Positions 46,136 through 58,450 of a stretch of 64,000 nt of DNA are shown in pieces. Location of the stretch: positions 374,743,392 to 374,807,391 of the forward strand of contig NC_081415.1 in NCBI RefSeq assembly GCF_030272615.1, given 5' to 3'. Below the pieces are notes generated by a model that was given only the letters and a program-made list of their open reading frames with translations, was not told the origin of the DNA and did not search any database. Source of the stretch: Cryptomeria japonica (lineage: Eukaryota > Streptophyta > Pinopsida > Cupressales > Cupressaceae). Position 1 is the stretch's first letter, and every line of letters begins with the position of its first letter. Position numbers and translations under genes: made by a program.

Positions 46136-48633
46136 TGTCACGCCCTGCCATGAGGCCCAGAGGACATAACAACCAAGAACACGAAAATGCGAATAATTTT
46201 TTTTTGAATCAATCAATATAACATATACAAATGCCAAAATACAGTTAAACAAATGAATCATTTAACAAATGTCTTCAAGGCCCCATAACGATGTTACACA
46301 AGGTTATACATCATCTCAAATAATTACAAGGAACTGCTATGAATTACATTACATAAAAGTACATGGATACAAGATTCTTGTTACAATGCTCGAGAATTTA
46401 CATGAGAAATACATATACAAAATGATAGATCCATAATATACAAATCTCCAAAAGTCCCATGTAGGGGAGTATACATAAATTTGGTACATCAGTGATGGTC
46501 TTCAAATCTTCTCCGAGCCAACTCGATCATGAAGCTGAAAGGGCCAAACCCAATGGGTGTGAAAAACACTCCACCCAACCATGTGGCACCAAATAGGCCC
46601 ACTCCTCGTGCTAGGAGGTACCAGTCAAACCCACCAGGAGGAAGCGAGATATACAAGGGTACCGACATGACTCACCAGAGAACAACATATCCAAACAATC
46701 AAGGAATCAACAAAACTTAACGAGCAAGAGGCTCACAAGAGAATATATAGAAGCACGTGAATTACAACAACACACAGAAGCTCGAACACATTCACAAAGG
46801 CAACAAGCATGAGAATACAACCACTTCCAAAAACTCAACAACAGACGGAAGGATAAAGATACGGGTTACCACTAGGTTGCAAGGGAAGAGTGTCATCACT
46901 AGGATGTTATGGGTTACCCTGGTAGATCTTCACTAGGTGCCGACCCCCGTCCTGGGTTACCCTGGTGATCTCTCCCGACCCCCGACCCCCATACATTCAC
47001 TAGTGGACCACACCAACCTTTTGAGGAGACAAGGCTGGTGGAAGCCATTCCAGGCCCTTCTCCACTTACCCTCAAACCTGTACGAGTGTTTGTAAGGTAA
47101 GGAGGCATCAAAGAATTATCTTATTTAGAGTGATCTAACTACCCAACCAAGTTTGTTAATTAAGTTATCACTTGTTTACCAAACTTCTGTTGGGTTACCC
47201 TGGCGACCACTTTGGGTCCCGACCCCCAATAGAAGCCACTCTCCCTACTTGCACCTAGGATTCAAAGTAAACTCAAGGTCATGATAACAAAATCACAAGA
47301 TGATGGAACTCCAACCATAATACGACTCAAATTCGCATGTTAGTAAAGATTCCAAAAGAGTACAACAAAAGGGCTAGGAAGGTACATCTAGCACACTAAG
47401 GTCCACTGATCCAAATCATCAGGAAATGTTGTACAATATTGCTCTACAAGGGAGACTTGACTATTAGAGAAGCCTTACATGGTGCCAACCACAAAACATT
47501 CAAGGGTCTATGGAAGGCACAAAAAGAAAACAACATAATCCTAGACTTTGGAGTTTAAACTTTACACAACAAGACTAAACAATTCCACATATATAAACAT
47601 GTTCCACGAATTCTCTAAGCCACGAAAATTCAAGAACTTCTAGTCTTACATTTAAATCAAAGAGACCAACTTTATTCCTATACACAGATTACGCCCATAA
47701 TTTAACTTTAAATAAAATCCAAAATCAAATCCTAATCATTTACTCTATCTAAACAAGCTAATTCATTTATTACATTTAGTTCACTTCTTTTAAATCCAAA
47801 ATATCAATAGTTCATTTGATTCACACTACACATTAACAACTAACCTTGGAATGATTAATTCATTAAGATATCGAAGTACATTTCCACAACTCAAGACTAA
47901 AACAATAGCAAATAAGAATGGATTAAAAGCTCAAATTTGCAATATACATTTATTTCTACACTCAAATCGTGTCCCAAATTAAACTGAATTTTATAATACA
48001 AAACTGAATGTTTGTCTTAATCCATAATTAAAGAAGAAAAGAGCTTTTTGAATATCAATATAAAGATGAGAATCGTAACTATATATATATATATATATAT
48101 ATGCACATATATATATCGGATAAATGAGAATCGAATAAACTGAATCAATATTTACATATCATTTAAATGAAACCAATCAATATTATCATATGATTTTTAT
48201 GCGAATCGTATCTAACAAAATCAATATAAAAAATGAACCGGCTAATATATATATAAGGACTGACAAAATGTTCATTATTAAACGAACCATTGCACATCAC
48301 AGAAAAGTTAGGCCAGAGATTTAAACACGGCGAAGGCATGAAAGCACAGGGAAATGCCATGGCTTGTGGCACCCACAGCCGTGGTGGCCACAGTCTGTGG
48401 TTTTCACAGCCGTGGTGACCATGAACTATGGTGGCCACGAAAGGGGGAGAAGAGCGGGAAAGGTTGTGGGTAGAGCTGTGGCTCCCCACACCATATCCAC
48501 CACACAATCAATGCCATGGAATCATACGAATAACCCGAAACATTAAGCAATTACCACGCGATAAAATACGATAAAATGCAAGAGGGTATATATATATATC
48601 TGTAAAAAGAAATCAGGAACAAAGACATTAAAT
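46136..48633 (+). repeat. unclassified LTR-like sequence, left of the hAT
   Basis: Starts TGTCACGCCCTGCC, the kind of start seen in gypsy LTRs, but no partner or confirmed end was found. It contains three copies of GGGTTACCCTGG followed by GACCCCC-rich tracts (46911, 46953, 47192) and a (TA)n microsatellite at about 48080-48116. Purine/pyrimidine-poor AT-rich sequence dominates 47600-48260. The short ORFs here show no known domain. Confidence 0.4.
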
Positions 48634-48880
48634 CAGGGTTACCCGGGGATGCGTCCCCGACCTGAAAACCCCCGTCCCCGTCCCGGGGACGTTTCGGGGA
48701 CTCGGGGACGGCCAGGGGACGTTTCCCCCCGTCCCCAAATTGGCTCTTTTTTTTAGGGGACGTCCCCGAAACGGGGGGACGCCTGCCCTAGTTCGGGGGG
48801 ACGTCCGTACGTCCCGGGGACGGAAGGGGACGGCTGGGACGTCCCCAATCCGTCCCGGGGACGCCCAGACGTCCCCCATA
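48634..48880 (+). repeat. hAT1 left terminal and subterminal repeats
   Basis: More than a dozen GGGGACG/CGTCCCC words in both orientations within 250 bp, strongly CG-rich in an otherwise AT-rich region. They correspond to the CCGTCCC cluster at the right end. Confidence 0.85.
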
Positions 48881-49314
48881 TTTAAGGCCTTTAAAAAATA
48901 TAAAAAATATTAAAAAATTGAAATTTTCAATTTTTTTTTTTAATTTTCTAATATTGGGCTTTTTATTTAGTCAAATTGTTATTAATAATATTAAAAATAA
49001 AAAAAATTAAAAGAAAACAATAAACATTAATTAAAAATAATTAATAAATTTTAAATTTATTAATTTAATCGATTAATTGAAATTCATAATTAATAATTAT
49101 TAATTTTATAATAATAATATATATCAAACGTTTAAAATTTTGATTAATTCATATTATAAATATAAATATTAAATATTAAATATTATTATATTAATTGAAA
49201 TTCATATTATAATTTATAAATTAATAAATATAAAATTAAAATATAAAAACGTAAATTTATAACTTACGTCTTTGTTTAAAAATTAATATAGGACTGAAAG
49301 GTTAAGAAATTTAA

Positions 49315-49445
49315 TTGTATAATTAATAATTTATATGATATATCATATACGATATAATCATATATGATATATATCGTATATGATATATATCATATATGAT
49401 TATATCGTATATGATATATATCATATATGATATATGAATATCGGC
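49315..49445. repeat. AT-rich palindrome cluster in hAT1
   Basis: Overlapping repeats of ATATGATATATATCATAT and CGTATATGATATA-type words, each self-complementary, repeated in both orientations over about 120 bp. It could extrude as cruciform DNA. It lies between the left end and the transposase promoter region. Confidence 0.8.
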
Positions 49446-49757
49446 TATCGCAGCACATAGCACAAAAAGTTAAAACTTAAAACCCAACGCAAACTGCCAA
49501 GGCAAATACTGAAATACATAACGATATGAATATCGTTAAAATTTTTAACGGCAAACATAAAAACGCCCTAAAACGTTAAAAATGCCCTAAAACAGTAAAA
49601 CGTTAAAAACGCCCTGTTTGTGCAGCCCGCAGCCGACGGAAATAGGACAGGTTTGGAGCTTTGGTGGAGACTTTTGGTGGCATTTGCAGGGTTTTGACAG
49701 CCACAGCAGATTGAAATATTTTTGGGGGGGGCATTTGCAGGGTTTTGACAGCCACAG

Positions 49758-49995
49758 GTATGTGATTTTTAATTTTTTTTGAAGGCTTTTGTTACTTTGT
49801 ATCCATTCAACATTAACAAATAACAAATTAAAATTTAAAAACTAGATTCTAGTTTTAGGGCATATATTCATATTGTTAATTATTATAATATTATAATTAA
49901 ATATTAATAATCTATTAATCAATTTAATCTTTTAGCAATTAGCATATATTATGAGAAATGTCTGATTTTTTCTTTTTTTTTTGGTATTTTATCAG
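49758..49995 (+). other. predicted intron in hAT1 transposase 5' leader
   Basis: Donor CAG|GTATGTG at 49758 and acceptor after a long T tract and TTTTATCAG at 49995. It would place the upstream ATG (49958), whose first residues are translated from the T tract, inside an intron, leaving 50024 as the start. The leader before it holds an exact 27-bp direct duplication (49680-49706 and 49731-49757, with TTTGCAGGGTTTTGACAGCC). Confidence 0.6.
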
Positions 49996-50023
49996 TTCAT
50001 TCAAAGAATCAAAATACAAAACA

Positions 50024-52394
50024 ATGAGCAGCCATGGGAGTGACAGTAGTACTGACAATGAAGTGGAAGTGGTTGGTGGAAATACAAGTGAAAGTGTTGA
50101 GAAATCTAGAAGTAGTGGGCAGCAACCTAGCATATTTAAATGCTCTTCAAAAATTATGGAAACATATGCAAAGGGCCCTTTAAATAAAAACAAACCTCTT
50201 CTCCAATATGTTACACCTAGGCCTAGGGGTGAAGGGAAAAAATCTTCTGGAGGTAGTAGGGTGTGGGATTGCCATGTTTGTTTGAAAGATTTTAGGGGCA
50301 GCTACACAAGGGTAAAATCTCACTTTTTGGGTCTTCCATGCCATGGGGTCACATCTTGTCCAAATTTAAACGATGAGGAGAGGGTAGAGTGTCATAGATT
50401 GCATATGGAGGCAGAAATGGGAAAACAAGGTGGTGCAGTCCCAACACCTTCTTTTGCATCTTCACAAGTATCTAGGCCTACGACATCCACTATTAGTTGT
50501 AGTCAAATTGGGGCAAGAGGAAAGAGGAAGATGGGTAGTGGGAAGGGAGGGTCAGTAGAAGCTTTGTTTAATGTAAAAGGACGTGAAGCTTTAGAGTCAT
50601 CTGTAGGTAGATTCTTTTTTGCTAATGCCATCCCATTTAATGTGGCACGCTCCTCTTACTTCAAAGAAATGTTCATGGATATAGCCAATTTCGGTCCCAC
50701 AGCTACCCCCCCGGGAGATCATAAGCTACGGACTACTATCTTAGACAAAGAATATTCCAAGATTAATGTGTTAATGGAGGATATGAAACGAACTTGGATG
50801 AGGACTGGTTGCTCTATTGTGAGTGATGGGTGGACTGATGTTAGACATCGTCCACTCATCAATATCATTGTCACATGCCCTGCTGGTTCTTATTTTCTAA
50901 AAGCTGTGGATTGTTTAGGGAAGCGTAAGGATGCAGAGTTCCAGTTTAGTATTTTGAGAGATGCCATAGAGGAGGTTGGGGCAGCTAATGTTGTACAGGT
51001 GATTACTGATTCAGCACGTGTGTGCAAATCAGCTGGTATGATGGTGGAGGGTGCTTACAAGCACATCTTTTGGACCCCATGTTGTGTTCATGCATTAAAC
51101 AATGCATTGAAAGACATAGGAAAAATAGATTGGGTGAAGCATGCGGTGGAAGAAGCTAGAGACATTCAAATGTTCATTTGCAACCACCACACCTCACTTG
51201 CTCTCTTTAGATCATTTTCAAAGAAGGAGTTCCTCAAACCCATTGAAACAAGGTGTGCTACTGCTAATGCCTCTTAATATTGTATCAAACTTCCAATTTT
51301 GTATTTTAATTCTCTTTGAATAAAATATAGATATGCCACTTATTTTTTTATTATTTTAATTTTAATGAATATAGGTATGCTACTTACTTCATCTTGTTGG
51401 AGAGGATGCTTGAGGTGCATGATCCTCTACAGTTGATGGTGGTGAATCCTGAGTGGACTAGATGGCGGGAATCAAACTCTACTGAAGGAAAATCTACCAA
51501 ACAAAAGATCCTTGATGACAATTGGTGGTCCACTGTGAGGTAAGACATTGCCGATTTTATTATTAAATTGTTGATTGTTTTAAAAAAATAAAAATTAGAT
51601 TGCTGATTTTCATATTCTAGTTTTAATATTTTGAACTTTGCACTTGCAGATACCTTTGCTCTATCATTTCTCCTATTGTAGATGTCATCAGATATGCTGA
51701 TACAGACTCTCCTAGTCTTGGAGAGATATATGAGACATTTGACAGTATGCTTGGGAAGATTAAGCAAACAATTTCGGATAAGGATCCTACTTTGGAGTTC
51801 TATGAGCAGCATATCAGGCCCATTGTGACACGAAGGTGGAACATAATGAACACCCCGCTTCATATGGCAGCCTATGCATTGAATCCGAAATGGTATGCAC
51901 CAAGGGATGGAAGGGTGCTTCCATGTGATGATGATGAGGTTTTAGATGGGTTCACACGGGCAATTGATAAGATATATACAGAGGAGCAGGCTTCCATACT
52001 TCGTGCACAATTCCTTGACTTCACAAATCTTCGTGGTCCTACATTGAGTAAACCACAGGCGAGGTTGGACATAGCCATATTAGCCCAAAAAGACCCTATT
52101 GGATGGTGGACATGGCATGGGAGAGATACACCACAATTGAAATCGCTTGCCACTCGCCTACTTTCACAGGTTGCTAGTTCCTCTGCTGCAGAGAGGAATT
52201 GGTCCACATATGGCTTTATCCACTCTATCAAGAGGAATAGACTTACCTCTAGACGAGCGGAGAAGCTGGTAGCTGTGCATAGTGCTCTTCGACTTCAGGA
52301 TCGACAGACTCCAGAGTATCGACAGACTCCAGCTTTGCGATGGGATGTTGATCCCGAAGATGTGGCCCAGGTTGATGAGGAGGAGACAACATAG
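50024..52394 (+). CDS. hAT1 transposase (BED finger, DUF659, hATC), late premature stop
   Basis: Three exons: 50024-51252, 51375-51539 and 51650-52394, joined at consensus GT-AG sites, giving about 712 residues. The joins read ETR/YATYFILLE and WWSTVR/YLCSI. Residues 78-115 hold a BED-type finger (WDCHVC ... KSHF). DUF659 follows with FNVARSSYFKEM, CSIVSDGWTDVRHRPLINII (about 262-281) and VQVITDSA, whose aspartates are candidate catalytic residues. The C-terminal hATC dimerisation domain has WWTWHG, then a region with SSSAAERNWSTYGFIHSIKR and RLTSRRAEK. A TAG at 52392 stops the frame after the domain. Reading on gives 33 more acidic residues (DSGSDSEDFDFD) to a TAG at 52494, so ancestral CAG is likely and function may survive. 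The enzyme would excise and reinsert this element. Confidence 0.9.
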
Positions 52395-52959
52395 GGATTG
52401 GTTGGGATTCCATTGGATGAGGTGGATGTAGACCATGACAGTGGGAGCGACTCAGAGGACTTTGATTTTGATGCAATGTTAGGAGAAGCAGTTTAGGGGC
52501 AGCATTATACTTTGCTTTTTTGTATTTAGTTTCTGTTTTACTGAGTACTATTTTGATTTTCATATTGTAATTGACAATGCAACTATATGGCAGCAGTGTA
52601 GCCTTTGGGCATTTTGACATTTTGTATGTTATTTCTTTAAAGTTTAATATCTATTATGATATGCATATTGACAATGTGAATGAACTGAAATTCTGATTTA
52701 TGAATGCATAATTCCATATTGATATTGTCTATTGACTATAATTGAGTATTAACAATGTTGTATGTTCAGAATTTACATTCTAAAATGTTTTCAACTTTTC
52801 ATAGTATCATACACATGCTATATCCATGTTTTCATATGAATATATAATGTATATAGTATATAGTATATACTATATATGCATGCTTTATCCATGTTTTCAT
52901 ATGAACGTTTAGAATTTTGAAATTTTCCTATATATTTTAAATTTTTCCTATATTTTATA

Positions 52960-53076
52960 TAGCCGTCCCCTTTGCCGTCCCCTGCCGTCCCCAAAATTGG
53001 CAAAAAAATTTGCCGTCCCGGAAACGCGTCCCGCCGTCCCCTACCGTCCCCGTCCCGGAAACTCGGGGTAACCTTG
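52960..53076 (+). repeat. hAT1 right subterminal and terminal repeats
   Basis: At least six CCGTCCC words in 100 bp followed by GGGGTAACCTTG at the end. Inverted relative to the left end. Confidence 0.85.
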
Positions 53077-53084
53077 CATTAAAT

Positions 53085-55005
53085 ATATAGACTGAAAACA
53101 CAATAATTCATGTATTCGATTTCATAGATAAAGAATCACAGAATGCTTAAAATCTAAACAGATTCAAATTCATCAATATCAAAATCCTTTCTTTTCCCCG
53201 GATATCCAATTGATCTAGAAATTAAAATTACAAAATGAGCCACTAAACCAGAATTAATCCCATGATCAGACATATCCATATATTCTTGATTTGATAGAAA
53301 GAGAACAGTCAACTGGTTTTTAACAGAATAACACGGTATTGTAACATGCATAAATAAAAAGACCAGAAGCCTACCTTATTCGCTACCAGAAGATCAATAC
53401 AGAGGACGAAGCTGGAAATTTTCAGAGATTCACCACACAATTCCAATATCCACAGGAGCTTCAACAATCTTCCACACAAAATTTTAGAGCAAAGCCCCCA
53501 AGAAATTTCATAAACAAAATCCCCAAAACCAAGAACAATTTGTAGGAAGTTTTTTTTCATGGCAGAGCCTCTTTCCCAAAAAGCAAAGAAACCCAAAAAA
53601 AAATATCCTTTCAAAAATGTAACTCCCGACATGCAGATTCCTCCACATTAAAATTCATTAATTATTTTATTTATTAATTTGTGACTTCCACTCACATGCA
53701 AAATATTCTAATTAAATATTATTTCTTTTCTTTAAAATTGATTTTTTAAAACAAATAAGAAATAACTGTATTTTTAATAATTTAATACAAAAGTAATGAA
53801 AATACTAAATTGAATATTTATAATTTTCTATTCAGTTAATCCTTCAATTTATAAAATAATCTAAGCCCTCAAGTTACTCAATTAAACAAGCCAAATGATT
53901 AATTATAATTAATTAATCTTTAAAAACACAATTACTCCTTTCGAATTAATTAAATAATTTAAATCTTAAAGTACCACCAATTCCAACTTATTAATTAATT
54001 AATCAACCGCATCCCAAATACTAAGGGGGGGTAAAATATTAATCATTTCACAAAATTATTGACTATAAGCAAGAGCAACAATTTACGACAACTCAAAACA
54101 CTGAGTACCAACAAAGGGTGACAACTGACAAGACCTGACAAACAAGGAACTAGGGTGCCTGACGGGGGTCTGACTGATATCTCCTTGTCCACTTTACCAT
54201 TGGGTTGGAGAGCACGCTCAGACTTGAAGATTCAGGTGGAGTCGATGCTCAGTACCTGCAGCTGCATAAACAAACTGTTGAACATGCATATATATATGAT
54301 CCACAAAATATCATACCGTGAGTAGGGAATGGAAGCGACGTAGCTTGCCCGTAGAGAGTAGTGCGGCGCTTTTCCCTCTCACCCAGGCACATCAAACATG
54401 GAAACAGTGCACATCAAGTCAGTATACATCGATAAATATAAAGAACTCATAGATAGACTAATCCAATAATGAAATATCATATATGAACAACATCTATTAA
54501 TCACATCATAAACTACATCATATGATTCCATTGAAGACGTTACTATACAAACACTAATCACAACCACATAACAACATTAAAGATGAATGATCAAAGCAGA
54601 TGTACATCTACGAATTACGAGAATACTCCATCTATAATCATCTAACTCATAGAGTGAAGGTACATCGAATAACATCACATGCTCAAACATCATAATTCTA
54701 ACCATCCACATAACAAGAAACATCATAGTCATATGGAAATCTAGGAAGCATAGACAAGCATCACAATCCAAAACCAAAATCGACCAACACCAAAATAAGG
54801 GTCTTACCACACAAAACACAAATCACAAGGTTTGACAAGCCAAAAGAGGGAGAGGCACTACAAAGATCACCATGGCATAAAGCTTTCATAATTATATTCT
54901 TTTGGCTCATTATATAATACGGCCTCCTGGAATTTTTAGTATGATAAAGGGCTTATAACATATAACAACGTCAACTTGGTTTATGCTTGTTAAATTTCTT
55001 AGCCT
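53085..55005 (+). repeat. LTR-like sequence right of the hAT, unclassified
   Basis: Continuation of the sequence interrupted by hAT1. TGTAACTCCCGACATG at about 53621 looks like another LTR start of the TGTAA(C/T)(T/G)(C/T)CC type. Sequence from 53640 to 54050 is very AT-rich. The region around 54300-54390 (GAGTAGGGAATGG, CGACGTAGCTTGCC) is more complex but has no ORF with a known domain. No target duplication could be confirmed. Confidence 0.35.
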
Positions 55006-55995
55006 GTTTATGTAATGTCCCCTACTAGGAGGTTGCCAATTTCCCAATAATCAACACCCATTACTTAATCTTATCATGCCTTAAATTAATTTGTTAAACT
55101 AGATAACCATATTTATTCATAGTATATTTGATAGTGGCTATATTCAAGCCCCAATTCTTACTTCCTTTCTAATACTCAACCCTGGATGGGGATTTACTTG
55201 TCTGATGACACCACCTCCATAACTGGGCCCAGGTTTCAGGAACATCCTTCCAGATCACCCTTGGGGCTCACCTAATTTGGGATTGATTTACTCCGCCTCT
55301 CTCTAACAACACCATGCCTCTCCTTATGGTGGGGGGCAATAGAAACGATTAAGTAATTGGGCTGTGAATATAATAGTCCTTCATGTACTATGAATGCATA
55401 TGAAATTAAGTATGACTGTCATACATATTGCAGTCTATATTAATATTACCATTAAATTCTGCATAAGAACATTATCAGGCTTCATATATTGAGCATACAT
55501 ATTAAGCACTTCCCCATGCATACCTGTTGTGACCATTTCACACATCGCCCCATTAAAATGGGGACCCCCTCTTTTTGCTTTTGTTTCGCCTGTTCTTCTC
55601 TCTGCTCTTAGGGTTTTGATTAAGTGAGTAAGTTGTCTAGACTAGGGTTAAGCCTTAGGGGTTTCTATTGGATATTTTCAGGTCGAGTCTAGTCAAGTTT
55701 TTGAGGGTTATTGAGCATCCTCCCGAGGGTTGCAAATTTTGAAATAGGATGAGCCTGTCAGGAAAGTCAGGTATGTCTCAGGATAGGTCCAGTCAGGGTT
55801 TTTGAGGGCACATTCAAATTTTGTCTAAGTGTTAGCATTTTAATGATGGAATTGTGCATTTTTTTGTCTGCGTAATTTTTGACCAAATTTTTGGTGGCTT
55901 GATAACCGATTCCTGGCCTTGGAAATGACCTAATTATGCCTTGTGAAGTGACTGAAGACCTAAATTTTGGATATTTTGGCTTATAGAGGTGAATT

Positions 55996-57632
55996 CGCTC
56001 CTGTCCCTCTCCCAGGGACCAAGGCGAAAATGATATTTGGTGCATCTTGGTTATTGACTTGTTTTAATTATTTTGTGCAGGGTCGCCAGGGGATATGATC
56101 GGACGTGAATTGAAGATTTTGAAGATTTTGAAGACTCGAAGATGATGATTTTGAATGATTAAGACAAAATCGCTCCCGTCCTCCACTGAAGGACCAAGGT
56201 GAAATGGCTTATCAGGGTCATTCTTGGCCTTGATTCGTCAAATTTGAGCGTCGAAGGCACAAGGAAGGATGAAGTGAGCGTAATTGAATATCCAGACTTA
56301 GTCAAAAAGCAAAGAAAGGTTGAACTTGTGGCCTAGAAAGATAAATCGCTCCTGTCCCTCACTGAAGGACCGGAGCTTGAAATCCAAATTTACATTACCC
56401 TTGCAAGATTTAAGTGATTTCGCGATTTGAAGAGGACAAGGGAAGTATGTTTTGCTCGTTGAATATAACTTAAGTGGCCTACGAAGGAGAAAATCAACCC
56501 AAGTTGCAATAGGCGCTCCTGTCCCTCTCCAAGGGACCATGGCAATTTTCAAAGGATAGCTCCTGTCCCTCTCCAAGGGACCATGGCAATTTTCAAAGGA
56601 TAGCTCCTGTCCCTCTCCAAGGGACCAGAGCGATTTTCCCTCAAGACAAGTTTCTGGCGAAGGAAAAGCAAGTTTTACGTTTGAGATGGGTGAAGGAAGG
56701 CGTAATCAATCCGTTGAAGATAATTTTGAAAGTTAGCAAAACACAAGTGAAGCCCATAATGGCAAGGGCGCTCCTGTCCCTCACCCAGGGACCAGGGCGA
56801 AAATACATTATCAAGTCTTCCCTTCCAAATTTGGTCGAATCCAGGCCAAGGCACAAGATGGCGATGATACTTGGAATGCTTCAAGGAAGGACGAAGTTGC
56901 AAAGACCACATGACTTGATGAAAATGGCTAGGGCGCTCCTGTCCCTCACCAAGGGACCAGAGCGAAATCTTCAAGTATGCCTAATTTTAGAATGCCACTT
57001 TCGTTTCAAACACTCAAGATGGAATAAGCAATAACGTTTTTCGCCTTGAAGGTAATTGGAAGTTGATATGATCACGAATGTGTGCTATAATGCAAAAATC
57101 GCTCCTGTCCTTCACTGGAGGACCAGGGCGATTTCTATAGAATCAACCATTGTCTTCGAGACCACGCCAAAGCAAGGTTGTGCAAAGTGAAAGATGCCTT
57201 TTAAAGGACGATGAACAAAGAATCAACCCCAAAAATCAACTATCTTAAGCAAAAATGCAAAAATCGCTCCTGTCCTTCACTAGAGGACCAGGGCGAAAAT
57301 CTTAAGAGGAACTCATTTTGTCTTAAGAAAGCAAGATGAACATGCATAGAACGAACAAGGAAGATCATTGATTGCCCTGCAACACGAATTGACGATTGGA
57401 AAAGACAAGGACAAAGGACAAAAGGTAAAATCGCTCCTGTCCCTCACCAAGGGACCAGGGCGAAAATGTTTTAATGCACACTTCTTCCAAAAAGGGAATG
57501 AATTGAACTCAAAATTCCAAGCGAAAATGCCATTTTGGACGCCCAAGAAAAGACTTTGAACGTGAAAAGCAAGAAATACAAGATCAAAAATGAAGGGGCG
57601 CTCCTGTCCCTCTCCCAGGGACCAAGGCGAGG
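55996..57632 (+). repeat. twelve phased dyad boxes in F'
   Basis: An approximately 32-bp box, CGCTCCTGTCCCTC followed by an ACC-type centre and AAGGGACCAGGGCGA, begins at 55996, 56171, 56347, 56514, 56558, 56602, 56769, 56934, 57100, 57265, 57432 and 57599. Intervals are 175, 176, 167, 44, 44, 167, 165, 166, 165, 167 and 167. GTCCCT and AGGGAC pair around the centre, and the outer CGC and GCG extend the symmetry. The DNA between boxes has diverged strongly, except for the exact 44-bp triplication at 56514-56645. The boxes are better conserved than the spacers, which suggests either selection or spread of the box alone. Confidence 0.9.
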
Positions 57633-57968
57633 TTCTTACAAATCAATATTTTACCATGCCTAGGCGCCATTGTCCTCTAAGAAACATTAAATGCCAATTT
57701 CGCTAAAACTCCAAAATATTTAAAAAAATTAAATTGGCATTTAATAAGGGCGCATATCATTTAATAATTAATTTAAGCCTTTAAAAAATCGAAATTTTTT
57801 AATAATAAAGGCATTTAAAATTAATTATTATTAAATTAAATTCAAAAATAGAGCGCTTGGGGTATTATTTTAATATTTTTTATAAAGTCGGCCTCCTCTT
57901 TTATTTAATTTTTATTTTTTTTTGCCTATTTTCCAAGTCGGCCTATGGACAATTGCAATGATGAGCGC

Positions 57969-57976
57969 CTATATAG
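57969..57976 (+). promoter_or_regulatory. TATA box of the gene inside F'
   Basis: CTATATAG in GCGCCTATATAGTTGTGG, about 480 bp before the chosen start codon. A leader of roughly 440 bp with a predicted intron (donor GAG|GTATGG at 58269, acceptor TTGTGTAG ending 58442) would follow. Confidence 0.55.
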
Positions 57977-58450
57977 TTGTGGTGTTTTGAAGCATTTTAA
58001 ATCCATCATTTAATCATCTATCCAAGTGCGATTTGGAGAAGCAAGGAGGAGTGCGAAATCTGGTCTAAGAAGGAGTGCGAACTTTGTTGGAGGCTAGAGG
58101 TGGAGCGAATTTTCCTCAAGGCATTGAAGACAAAGGTGGTGGAGTTGAGGCTCGTGAGGAGGACCATTTTGTTGAAAGGAGGTGCATTTGCTAGAGGACT
58201 TCGATCTTCATTTTACCTAGCGAATTTCCTAATTTTGCATCTTTTTTAGAGTTAGTTCTCAGGAAGAGGTATGGCGAGATCTCCCTTGTTCAAATTTTGA
58301 AATTTTGAATTTCAAATTGCATAGTTATATTTAGGAAATGATAATTCAAAGATTTATCATGAAGTTTCCTAAATTTAAAACTTAAATCCAGTCTATATTT
58401 CTACGTTGCAAAGTATATTGCTCATTATGAAATGTTGTGTAGGTGTCAAG

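Larger units (their letters stand above)
48634..53076 (+). mobile_element. hAT DNA transposon (hAT1), nearly intact, 4443 bp
   Basis: Flanked by a perfect 8-bp target duplication CATTAAAT (48626-48633 and 53077-53084). Terminal inverted repeats are CAGGGTTACCC and, as reverse complement, CAAGGTTACCC (one change in 11). Both ends carry many copies of short CG-rich subterminal words, GGGGACG and CCGTCCC (48640-48880 and 52960-53060), which in hAT elements are transposase binding sites. A three-exon transposase gene lies inside on the plus strand. The perfect duplication and surviving CpG-rich ends suggest a fairly recent insertion. Confidence 0.95.

Noticed and set aside
48163-48507. 114-residue minus-strand ORF
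   Set aside because: Covers a low-complexity GTGGCCAC-rich stretch and shows no domain.
53309-53632. 107-residue minus-strand ORF rich in F, L and W
   Set aside because: No recognisable domain, lies in an LTR-like region, composition fits AT-rich non-coding DNA.
46136-54454. Possible LTR with flanks TAGAT (46131-46135 and 54450-54454)
   Set aside because: Five-base agreement over several kb is easily due to chance and the interior shows no supporting structure, so I did not call it.
55996-57632. CRISPR-like array: short repeats at regular spacing
   Set aside because: Unit-to-unit distance is about 166 bp with diverged spacers of about 135 bp, in a plant retroelement. No cas genes. It is a dyad-box repeat array, not CRISPR.
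58406-58450. Upstream in-frame ATG giving a 15-residue longer F' protein
   Set aside because: Weak context, and it would lie inside the predicted leader intron ending at 58442. The ATG at 58451 has a stronger context.
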